A stretch of 64,000 nt of DNA from Schizochytrium sp. CCTCC M209059 (taxonomy: Eukaryota > Sar > Bigyra > Thraustochytrida > Thraustochytriidae), in the NCBI GenBank assembly GCA_000818945.1, contig KN805420.1:98887-162886 (forward strand), in the 5' to 3' direction. The notes beneath the pieces were generated by a model. That model was not told the origin of the DNA. It saw only the letters and a list, made by a program, of their open reading frames with translations, and did not search any database. The position numbers were made by a program, and so were the translations under genes. Positions 19,713 through 28,035 of this stretch are shown here, one piece after another. Numbering within the stretch: the stretch's first letter is position 1; each line of letters opens with the position of its first letter.

Positions 19713-22250
19713 ATGGAGGGCGCGCGGCGCGATGGGAAAGACGCGTCGGGCCCGCGCGGGGCGGGTACCAGCGCTGCGACGGCCGGTGGCGGCTCCTCGC
19801 CCAGGCAGCTCGCGGACGACAACGCAACGGCATGGAGGCAGTGGACGACGCCTGGGGCGCCAACGTCGAGGGCCGCGGCTTGGAGCGCGGGGACCGCCGC
19901 GGAGGCAGGGCGGGCCTACAGCGCGGCGCTCGGGCTTGCGCCGTCGCTCGTGCGCGGAAGATCCGGAGACCCGCACCGAGCGCGGCTCCACACAGACGGT
20001 GTGCCCAGCGAGCACGACGAAGCAATGCGGCAGGCTCGCAGACCTCGCGCCACGAGTTGGGACCACGCCGTCAAGAAGAAGAAGGCACGGGAGAACGTGC
20101 GCTTTCACTTTGATATCCTCACACGAACAAGTTTTCGCTTCGAGGAGGGCAACAAAGTTCACATACCCGACGAAGATGACGACGAAAACGCTCCAAATGG
20201 CGACGAATCCAACATCGGTACGGACACTGCTACAGCGGACGTAGAAGCAGCTCTTCAGAGCACAATGCCTGTAGAGCTTCGACACGAAGGAGCTCTCGGT
20301 CCTCGCAGTCCCCAGAGCGCTCGGCCGTCTGCAAGTTTCGAGCGAGATCGTCATCAGAGGCACGGTGAAGAAGCTACCAACAAGGGTCCTGTGATCACCA
20401 AGCAAGGGCCACCAGCGCGCGAGCGGTGGCTCCCGCGAATTCCAAGTACAAGCGAAGAGGGCGACGAGATGTCAGGTGATGGCACTCCGTTTGTGACGAG
20501 CGGACGAGCATCTCCTCCACTTTCGGAAATGCATCCTCTTTTAGCGAAGCAAGTATCTGACGACAGCATTGGAAGCTATGCATATAGTGGCGCGGGCAGT
20601 CCGCGATTTCGAAACTCGACGCGCTTTTCCTTTCGCAAGTTCTGGCTTTATTGTGGTCCTGGATGGCTCATGTCCGTCGCTTACCTTGATCCGGGCAATA
20701 TTGAATCCGATCTGCAGGCAGGTGCTTTCCATGGGTACCAACTCTTATGGGTTCTTACTGTGGCGACACTCTTGGGTTTATTTTATCAGTGTCTTGCTGT
20801 TCGCCTTGGCGTGGTCATGAACAAAAATCTTGCGGAAGCATGCCGCGAGCACTACGGCCGCTGGGATACATATGTACTGTTTGCAATGATGCAGCTCGCG
20901 GTGATCGGCTCGGATTGTCAAGAGCTTCTGGGGTCAGCCATTGCATTCAGGGTCCTTTTTGGTATTCCTCTTTGGGTAGGCTGTTTGCTCACTGGTCTAG
21001 ATACCCTCACATTTCTAGGGCTCCATGTGATTGGGGTGCGTCAGCTCGAGCTCTTCTTTGTGGTCCTCATTGGGCTCATGGTTCTTTGCTTCGTGGGTAC
21101 CTTTCTCTCCGATCCTGGCGATCCTGTGGAAATAGCGCATGGCCTTTTTGTACCGTATGTTCAAAAGGAGGCTTCTGTACAGGCTGTGAGCATCCTCGGT
21201 GCGGTGGTGATGCCGCACAACATCTTTCTGCATTCTGCGCTCGTTCTATCTCGCGACATCGATCGATCCCGTCCGCACCGCGTTGCTGAGGCCAACTACT
21301 ACTTTTCGATTGAAGCAGGCCTCGCTCTCTTGGTCTCGCTTTTGATCAACGTTGCCGTTGTTGCCGTCTTTGCGCATGGATTCTACAGTGATACCTGCAG
21401 TGCTGTGCAGCACGAACTGAGACTTGAGCCAGGCAATGTGGCCGTGCAACCGCCGTACGCCTGTGTTCCGCTGGCACCTGCGTCACATGGCGCGCACTCT
21501 TCTATCTCTTGCGTCACCGATGGCGGTGTTCAAGGCTCCTGTATGCCGATTGGTCTGCAGGGCGCAGCATCGGCCCTTGGGGCCTTCGTCGGAGAGGCTG
21601 CAGCCGTTGTCTGGAGCATTGGTCTCCTTGCTGCTGGGCAGAGCTCGACCATGACAGGCACTTATGCAGGACAATTTATCATGGAAGGCTTCTTGGAACT
21701 CGAGATCCCAAATTGGGTGCGTGTTGGGATCACGCGCGCCGTTTCTCTTATTCCCGCACTTGTGGTCGCTGTCTTGGCTAACTCCAATCTGCTGGCCGCA
21801 GACAAGCTTGATGAACTGCTCAATGTGCTTCAGAGTCTGCAGCTTCCCTTTGCTTTGTTCCCTCTGCTTCTTTTTACTGGTTCGTCCAAGTACATGGGCT
21901 CGTTCGCCAACAACAAGACTGTGCAGACGATGGGCATTGCAATTTGCATCGTGGTCATTTTCATCAATGCCTACCTGGTTGTCAATACCGTCGACCTTTT
22001 CACACTTTCGAGTGTTGGCCTTACTGCCACACTCATCTTTCTCGTGGTTTACGTCGGCTTCGTGTCCCGTCTGGGCCTCGGCATGTGGCATGCTACTAAA
22101 GGTCCCGCGACTACGCTGGACATCAATGGCCTCGGTCACTCGGTCCTGTCTGGCTCATCGCATGCGCAGACGAATGGTTACGGGGCTGCTGCCAAGCATG
22201 CGCTGCCAGAATCCCGAGAGTACTCGCACTCCATACCTAGTCTGGACTAG
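19713..22250 (+). CDS. NRAMP/SLC11 divalent metal transporter
   Basis: An 845-residue protein; the ATG at 19713 is chosen because the frame upstream offers only TTG. The first ~305 residues are hydrophilic and disordered, an unusually long cytosolic extension. The membrane core starts at ~310. TM1 has GPGWLMSVAYLDPGN with the metal-binding DPGN at ~326-329. TM3 has LAVIGSDCQELLGSAIAF. TM6 has GAVVMPHN (Met ~500, with Ala three residues before it), followed by HSALVLSRDID. A GQSSTMTGTYAGQ block follows, then several more hydrophobic helices. All key metal-coordinating positions (Asp, Asn, Ala, Met) are kept, so proton-coupled Fe/Mn transport is expected; membrane location is not visible. AAATAAAATAAAA at ~22288 is a candidate poly(A) signal. 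It converges on the kinase gene 195 bp downstream. Confidence 0.93.
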   Translation: MEGARRDGKDASGPRGAGTSAATAGGGSSPRQLADDNATAWRQWTTPGAPTSRAAAWSAGTAAEAGRAYSAALGLAPSLVRGRSGDPHRARLHTDGVPSEHDEAMRQARRPRATSWDHAVKKKKARENVRFHFDILTRTSFRFEEGNKVHIPDEDDDENAPNGDESNIGTDTATADVEAALQSTMPVELRHEGALGPRSPQSARPSASFERDRHQRHGEEATNKGPVITKQGPPARERWLPRIPSTSEEGDEMSGDGTPFVTSGRASPPLSEMHPLLAKQVSDDSIGSYAYSGAGSPRFRNSTRFSFRKFWLYCGPGWLMSVAYLDPGNIESDLQAGAFHGYQLLWVLTVATLLGLFYQCLAVRLGVVMNKNLAEACREHYGRWDTYVLFAMMQLAVIGSDCQELLGSAIAFRVLFGIPLWVGCLLTGLDTLTFLGLHVIGVRQLELFFVVLIGLMVLCFVGTFLSDPGDPVEIAHGLFVPYVQKEASVQAVSILGAVVMPHNIFLHSALVLSRDIDRSRPHRVAEANYYFSIEAGLALLVSLLINVAVVAVFAHGFYSDTCSAVQHELRLEPGNVAVQPPYACVPLAPASHGAHSSISCVTDGGVQGSCMPIGLQGAASALGAFVGEAAAVVWSIGLLAAGQSSTMTGTYAGQFIMEGFLELEIPNWVRVGITRAVSLIPALVVAVLANSNLLAADKLDELLNVLQSLQLPFALFPLLLFTGSSKYMGSFANNKTVQTMGIAICIVVIFINAYLVVNTVDLFTLSSVGLTATLIFLVVYVGFVSRLGLGMWHATKGPATTLDINGLGHSVLSGSSHAQTNGYGAAAKHALPESREYSHSIPSLD

Positions 22251-22444
22251 GCTTAGGCCTAGTCGTCGCAACGCATGATTACCTTTAAAATAAAATAAAA
22301 ACAGAAAGGTAAAGAGAGGGGGGAGGGCGGTGTTGAGAAGTGTTTGCTTTTGTACTTTCTCTTTAAACTGTAACAAAGGCATGAGACGCTTTCCGGGGCG
22401 CAGGTTATCATTATACGATGTCAAGGCGAGCATAGGGGGACACC

Positions 22445-25222
22445 TTACTTGTGTGATGGGAGAATCTGGCGAAGAGGGGGAGTTTTGTCCCAGTCCGAAC
22501 GCGATCTTGAGACATCATCGCTTGCGAGCGTTGCGCGAGCGTCTGCAATGGCTGCAGTGGTACCATGATACCATTTGCGGTTGGAGCGGCGCCCGTCGAA
22601 AGAAGCCGTGAATCGGTCGCGAGTAGAACGCACGCCAGCATCCTTTGGCATGTGGTTCCGCGAAGGAGCATCTTCCGAGTTTGCCACGACGCCAACGCTT
22701 GCCGCTAAAATGCGCGGACCTGTGTCGTTCATGCTGCGGGCGTCAGGAAAAACGCACCTCCTCTCGTCTCCATGCTCATTCTTAAAAGTGCGTTGATGCT
22801 TTGCGCTCATTCCCTCTTCTCCGACAGGGCGCATTGGCGCAAACTTGAGTTTCCTATTACTTGTAAAGGTTTTCGCGCAGGTGCTACTTCCCACGCTTTT
22901 CGCCATTCGATTCGCTTCTTGCTGCCCTCCATGTGCAGCGTCATCCCCGCGTCGAAACTTCAGTTCCTGTCGCTTCACGTTGGACTTCGGGGCCAACTTT
23001 CCGTCTTGACGCCTAGAAAGGCCATTGCTGTCAATGTAGTCGAGCCCTGGGCTGATGGAGCTGCTGTCGCTGCCTCCACTCTTCAATTGCAGAGGGGGGA
23101 TGAACTGCCGACCTCGACAGCTGCCCCGACTTAGGACACTATCCGAGCTCCTACTACTGAGAGAGAGCGCATGTCTGTCCACAATTCCAGCGTCGCTAGA
23201 TTCATATGAATCCTCGAACTGGGACAGATCTTCCACGGGTGATAGGTCGTGACGCAGTGCGAAAGAGTTCATCGCGTCCTGAACCATTTCAAACGGATCA
23301 CTAATAACGCGCACCGTTTGTGGTCTGGACAATAGTTTGCAAGCTCCCCCATTCGTGCAAGAATAGTTTTCTCCGCTCTCTCTGCCTGCAGCTTCACACA
23401 AATTCTTGCGGAACAAAACGACCTTGTTCCTCTTATGATTGCCTCGTCGCGTCGCTTTTGATTCTTGTCCAGCCTGGGTTGATTTCAAAAGCTTGGGTAG
23501 GAGGGCATTGTTCTGAAAGGGCGTTGACGTAGCGGAAGATTGACGCGCTTGATTTGCGTTAGATTTTTGTCTTTCCAGAGAGTGCTTGGTGCTTGGACAG
23601 GGTCTCGAATTGTGCTTTGAATTGATCCTTAGCTTGTGTGCAGATGCTGCACTGCCCGCTGCGGGCTCGATGTGAAAACCAGGTGGTAGATGCAGCTCAA
23701 CGCGCTCGTCCTCAGCTTCCTGAGAACGAACGCGACTTAGATCGAGCTTTGCTGGTGCTATTGGGGAGGGCTTGGAGATTGAAGATGGAGCTTGACGGCC
23801 CGCTAAAGGTGATGTCGAGGACATTGATCTCCTTTTCATATCGTCTTCGCTCGAAAAACTTGACGGTGTCCCCGGAGAAAGTTGTTGGTGCTGCGCATCA
23901 GCCTCTTGCAGAGAATCTCGATTAATTTCTCGCTCTGGCCTTCGCTGCAGACGGCGCCTCCGCTGCCGCGGAGATTCCGTTCCCGCCTCTGGTGATCCTG
24001 AGAAAACGATTTCCTCGCCAGGGGGCGCATACACAGCTGATCGAGAAGTCGTAAGAGGCGCGAGATTGTCAGCCGCGAGTGTTCCGCTGACCGCGCGCTC
24101 TTTAGCGCGTGTGACAAAAGGAAAGAGCAGGATCGTAGACACGTCGGGCCGATCTTTTGGGTTTTGCTGAAAACAAGCTTGAAGAAAGTCGCAGCCGTGG
24201 GTGGAGAGGCCTGCGGGAATATCAGGTGTGCTCTGCCCGCAAGCAATATGGTACATTGCAGTGACTGCATTTGAAAATTGATGCCATGGTGGTTTACCCG
24301 TCAACATCTCTACGACGGTACAGCCGACACTCCACATGTCAGCCTTTTTCCACATGCGCTCTGGCTGGTCTTCTCGAATAACTTCGGGGGCCATCCACAT
24401 GGCGGTCCCCTTAATCCCGTATGCGGCACCAGTGTAGCGCGCAGACCGCGATGACGAACTCCAGATACGTTTAGCGGCGCCAAAGTCTGCTAGTTTTATG
24501 GTCCCTTCGTGGGTGACCAAAACGTTGCCGCCTTTGATGTCACGGTGCGCGACGCCATTGAGATGCAAGTACTCCAATCCAAGCAAGAGTTGCCGTGTGT
24601 AAACGCGAACGACTGACTCTTCAAGCGAGTGAAAGCGTTCAAGCAATCCACATATGGATCCCCCCGACACGTATTCAAGAAAGATGCTGATGGACGTTTC
24701 GCATCTCTCGTATCCGAGGTACTGCACAATATTCTCGTGCTTGCACTGCTGCAGAGTCTTGATTTCATTTTCGAGCGCCGATAAATCCTGCATTCCAGCG
24801 GGGCTATAGTCAAAGTCTTCAATCTGCTTTGCGGCAAAGAGCTTGCCGTTGTCCAGATTGAGAGCTAAATAAACGCTACCGTACCCGCCTTTGCCAAGTA
24901 ATTGACCCCTTTTCCAGCGGGAGATAGACCCTTGGACGGTTTGGGGATGATCACGGTTCTCGTTTGGCGCCTGCAAACTAAAGTACTTGCTAACATCTGC
25001 ATCGAGTCCATGACTCTCGCTTCCACCATCCCTCTCGGTAAGCTGAGTTAATGCTCGGCTTGAGGAGAGATCATCGTCCATACTACGCGCTGAGTCAGAA
25101 AACTTGACGCTGTCTTGGGACAGACTATCAGCTGCTGGCGAGCGAAGGTCCTCTATATCGTCTCTTTTCGAAGCTTCGCATGTGACAGACGTACCGTCAT
25201 CTCTGCACATCGAGTGCTGCAT
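22445..25222 (-). CDS. MAPKKK-like (STE11/MEKK family) Ser/Thr protein kinase
   Basis: A 925-residue protein with an ATG start. The kinase domain (~103-368) is near the N-terminus: glycine loop GKGGYGSVY, catalytic Lys in FAAKQI, FLEYVSGGSI, HRDIKGGNVLV at ~226, LADFGAAKR, GTAMWMAPEVI, and DMWSVGCTVVEMLTGKPPW. The HRDIKGGN loop and the GTxxWMAPEV activation-segment end are typical of MAP kinase kinase kinases. The ~550-residue C-terminal tail is Ser/Arg/Lys-rich with no recognised domain and probably regulatory. It is divergent from the Popeye-like gene, with ~560 bp of shared upstream DNA. Substrate is presumed to be a MAP2K. No sign of inactivation. Confidence 0.9.
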   Translation of the reverse strand: MQHSMCRDDGTSVTCEASKRDDIEDLRSPAADSLSQDSVKFSDSARSMDDDLSSSRALTQLTERDGGSESHGLDADVSKYFSLQAPNENRDHPQTVQGSISRWKRGQLLGKGGYGSVYLALNLDNGKLFAAKQIEDFDYSPAGMQDLSALENEIKTLQQCKHENIVQYLGYERCETSISIFLEYVSGGSICGLLERFHSLEESVVRVYTRQLLLGLEYLHLNGVAHRDIKGGNVLVTHEGTIKLADFGAAKRIWSSSSRSARYTGAAYGIKGTAMWMAPEVIREDQPERMWKKADMWSVGCTVVEMLTGKPPWHQFSNAVTAMYHIACGQSTPDIPAGLSTHGCDFLQACFQQNPKDRPDVSTILLFPFVTRAKERAVSGTLAADNLAPLTTSRSAVYAPPGEEIVFSGSPEAGTESPRQRRRRLQRRPEREINRDSLQEADAQHQQLSPGTPSSFSSEDDMKRRSMSSTSPLAGRQAPSSISKPSPIAPAKLDLSRVRSQEAEDERVELHLPPGFHIEPAAGSAASAHKLRINSKHNSRPCPSTKHSLERQKSNANQARQSSATSTPFQNNALLPKLLKSTQAGQESKATRRGNHKRNKVVLFRKNLCEAAGRESGENYSCTNGGACKLLSRPQTVRVISDPFEMVQDAMNSFALRHDLSPVEDLSQFEDSYESSDAGIVDRHALSLSSRSSDSVLSRGSCRGRQFIPPLQLKSGGSDSSSISPGLDYIDSNGLSRRQDGKLAPKSNVKRQELKFRRGDDAAHGGQQEANRMAKSVGSSTCAKTFTSNRKLKFAPMRPVGEEGMSAKHQRTFKNEHGDERRCVFPDARSMNDTGPRILAASVGVVANSEDAPSRNHMPKDAGVRSTRDRFTASFDGRRSNRKWYHGTTAAIADARATLASDDVSRSRSDWDKTPPLRQILPSHK

Positions 25223-25782
25223 TGCATGGGTGTCCTGGGCGGCGGCGAAGCTGTTCGTTTGCTCTCTCCCTCTTGCTCTTTCTTTGTCAAAGTCCTTTCG
25301 GTGACAGTTGCGTCTTTGAAAGCACGTGCGCTCGCTCGCTCACTTCGCCTGCTCGGAGTCGGTGCTCTGGCTCGCAAGACGGCAGATCACGTGCGTTCTG
25401 ATGAGCCTGGCCTAGCCTGGCCCATCAAAGTTTGATGGGCTGACGGAGACGGGCGCGGCCAAATTAAACTGCACCTAGCAATCCATTTTGGCATAGCATA
25501 ACTTACAGAGTGCCAGCCTTAGTCCGAGCCTAGCTTGGACGGGGAGCCCGGGTCACCACCGCTCGGTTCGCGGTGCCTGTCTTTCCAACGGTCATTTTTT
25601 TTTTAAAGGCCCAAGGCCTGCTTCGATTAGGCCTAGGCCTACATTGGTTGGCATACGAGATAGAAAAAAAGCGACCATCGATTAATTAACATTGGTGCTT
25701 TCATCGGCCAGTCTTCTCTTATCAGATGGGGGGCTCATGGCGCGTCAGACCGAGCTGACCCTGATTCATCATCTGACTGACG
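25223..25782. promoter_or_regulatory. Divergent intergenic region with TAGGCCTAGGCCTA
   Basis: About 560 bp between two divergent genes. It contains the palindromic TAGGCCTAGGCCTA at 25628-25641 and a poly-T run before it. Promoter function for both genes is inferred from position only. Confidence 0.4.
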
Positions 25783-26997
25783 ATGCACCGCGCTATCGCT
25801 GGATCCCTCGCAGCCTTTCGCAGGGGCGAGAGTGCTGCTGCATGCAAGTTTCCTCTTGACAGGCGGGAACAAGCTTTCGCGACGACCATGTCAAGACGAA
25901 CGACGGGAGTCCCTCCGCGATTCGCAGGAATGATGCATAAACGCGCCGAGGTGGCGCGACAATGGGTTCGACTTGCCATTGGGCCTGAAAGACTTGCCTG
26001 GATTCTTCACGCGGGAAATGTCCTCGCAGTCGGCGCGGCATCGAGCGAAGACATGCTGCAACTTCGAAGCTTTATGGCGTGCGCAAGTGGGTGCAGCATT
26101 GGCTTCAACTTGCTTCAGGCGCGACCATTGCTTGCGCCTGCTGCGTGGGGACTTTTCTTTCTTGGACTCCACACGTACCATATCAGGCGGATTCTTTTGG
26201 AACGTGAGCCTTTGGCACTCTCGCAGGATGAGCATGAGCTGTATTCGCAGGCATTCATGGCGTATGGTTTTACGCCTCGCTCTTTCAAGAAAGTACTGAA
26301 AAGTTCCACCGCGACATGGGAAACGATCAAGCTTGGGGAGCCTATTGCAAAAGAAGGCCATAATCAGCCGAGGGCTGCCTATGTGCTCTCGGGAAGTGTA
26401 CTCGTGTACGCTGGCGACGTTTTAATAAACCGAGTCGATGTCACGCCAGGCGAAACACACGGGGGTTGGACAACGCATCCTTGGCGATCCGATATTGAGG
26501 AACGTGGCATTCGCAAGTGGAAAACAACTGTAGTCGCAGCGTCAAACGTTCGGCTTGTGAGCTTTGACATTCGAAAGTTTTCCACTTTCATTAAACAGGA
26601 TCCGCAACTTATGGCCGCTGCAGACCGTCTTCATATCGATGATTTGCGAGGCAAGCTTCGCGGCTCACACGCGGAAAAGACGAGACAAATAGATGATCTC
26701 AAGGCCCAGCTGGATGCGCAAGTAGAGGCATCATATTTGGCAATGGTTCGGCTGGCCGTGTCTGACGGCGTGCTCACTCGACACGAGATCGAGCGTTGTC
26801 GAGAATACCGCGTGCAGCACGGCATCACTGTTGAGCAGCATGAGCGCGTGCTCAGGTCCGTTGGCTGGTGCCACGCTGACTTTGCACCTAATGTCTGCAT
26901 GAGTAATATGCTTCGCGACTCCGTTCGTGCCACGCAGGTCGAGACGGCTCTGCGCGCGGGAACCAGCAGCCCCACCACCGACACCCCACTCAGATGA
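25783..26997 (+). CDS. Popeye/cyclic-nucleotide-binding-like membrane protein
   Basis: A 404-residue protein; ATGs at 25783, 25888 and 25930 are possible starts, and the first is listed. Residues ~70-145 contain about three short hydrophobic segments, as in Popeye-domain proteins. Residues ~160-285 resemble a cNMP-type beta roll: F-x5-KVLKSS, LGEPIAKEG, AAYVLSGSVLVYAG, then GGWTTHPWRS. The canonical cAMP phosphate-binding Arg-rich motif is not obvious. Residues ~310-385 form a helical segment with AVSDGVLTRHEIERCREY, reminiscent of TerB- or EF-like helical units. The stop is TGA. A cAMP-sensing membrane regulator is a reasonable hypothesis; binding cannot be asserted from sequence alone. Confidence 0.65.
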   Translation: MHRAIAGSLAAFRRGESAAACKFPLDRREQAFATTMSRRTTGVPPRFAGMMHKRAEVARQWVRLAIGPERLAWILHAGNVLAVGAASSEDMLQLRSFMACASGCSIGFNLLQARPLLAPAAWGLFFLGLHTYHIRRILLEREPLALSQDEHELYSQAFMAYGFTPRSFKKVLKSSTATWETIKLGEPIAKEGHNQPRAAYVLSGSVLVYAGDVLINRVDVTPGETHGGWTTHPWRSDIEERGIRKWKTTVVAASNVRLVSFDIRKFSTFIKQDPQLMAAADRLHIDDLRGKLRGSHAEKTRQIDDLKAQLDAQVEASYLAMVRLAVSDGVLTRHEIERCREYRVQHGITVEQHERVLRSVGWCHADFAPNVCMSNMLRDSVRATQVETALRAGTSSPTTDTPLR

Positions 26998-27265
26998 CCA
27001 TTTTAACCCAACTCTAGCCAGCCACCACCACCGACCAGGCGACGGGTCCGAGTGTCGTCATGATGCGTGCCTTCGTTCGAGAAAACTCTCGCGGGTCAAT
27101 GACCGCAGATCTTCGCACCCCCATTTCATTGACGAGTCCCCATTGTGACACCGACACCTTCCAGCACGGACCAAATCGCGTTCTCGAAAAAGGAGGAAGG
27201 ACGCTACGTACAAGTCCCGAAGCAAACTAGCAAGCGCTGGCCAGCGCAGGCCAGCTCGCAGCGCC

Positions 27266-27790
27266 ATGGTGCGCGTGGAGCGGGATGTGGGCGGCGGACA
27301 GTGGAAGGCGTCTCGCACGTGGCCGTCGTCCTCCGCGTCGACGTCCGAGCCGCGGGACCTGGCGTCGGAAAGGCGCAAAGTGGGTCACCAAGTTTTTGGC
27401 GACGCCCGTCGCGCGAGGATGGGGCTCGGAAGGTTCGAGGACGAGGCCGCGCTCCGAGGCCTGACGACGCTCGCAAAGGCCCATCGGCGCGTCGCAAAGT
27501 TCGCAGGTCACCTTTGCGCGCTTTCGCCATCGGCCACTGCACTGGAAGTCATGCAAGGCGGCGGTGCTCTCGTTCCGCAGCCGGGGACTTGGGCATATGC
27601 GCGTTGGCTCGAGACGCTCCACGCATTTCCAGAAGGCACGCGTGGTGGACAGGTTCTTGCTGAATGGACAGCATTCTTCCATGCGTCTGGCCCGGCTGTT
27701 GGCCGCGCACTGCGACGGTTTTTGGTCATATCTGCGCACCTCTCGGCGCCGGTTTACACAACGTCAGTCCAACCAGTTGACGTCTGGTAA
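27266..27790 (+). CDS. Hypothetical protein, 174 aa
   Basis: The ATG lies in a CGCCATGG context. Residues ~50-155 look like a real helical protein: a FEDEAALRGLTTLAKAHRRVAKF helix, then GTWAYARWLETLHAFPEGTRGG and WTAFFHASGPAVGRALRRF. I do not recognise a family. Overlapping frames of similar length exist on both strands because the DNA is GC-rich, so coding status rests on amino-acid composition alone. It converges on the large kinase gene, with ~245 bp between stops. Confidence 0.45.
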   Translation: MVRVERDVGGGQWKASRTWPSSSASTSEPRDLASERRKVGHQVFGDARRARMGLGRFEDEAALRGLTTLAKAHRRVAKFAGHLCALSPSATALEVMQGGGALVPQPGTWAYARWLETLHAFPEGTRGGQVLAEWTAFFHASGPAVGRALRRFLVISAHLSAPVYTTSVQPVDVW

Positions 27791-28035
27791 ACTTGTCTAC
27801 ACGCACTTTGCCAAGGGCAAGCTGCAAGTACGCGCGCACCTTTGTGGTTGGAGAAAGAAGCGAAGAGCTGATATTCACGCTTTCGCCCTGACGACCTTGT
27901 ATACACAAAAAAACATAACTATAAATTTGAGTATCTCTTTTCATGCGTTGAATTCATTACAACGAGGAAAGCACGCGGTGGAGCCAACCAAGACTCGGGG
28001 GTGATTCGATGGGCTTTCGTTCGAACGCCATCCAT

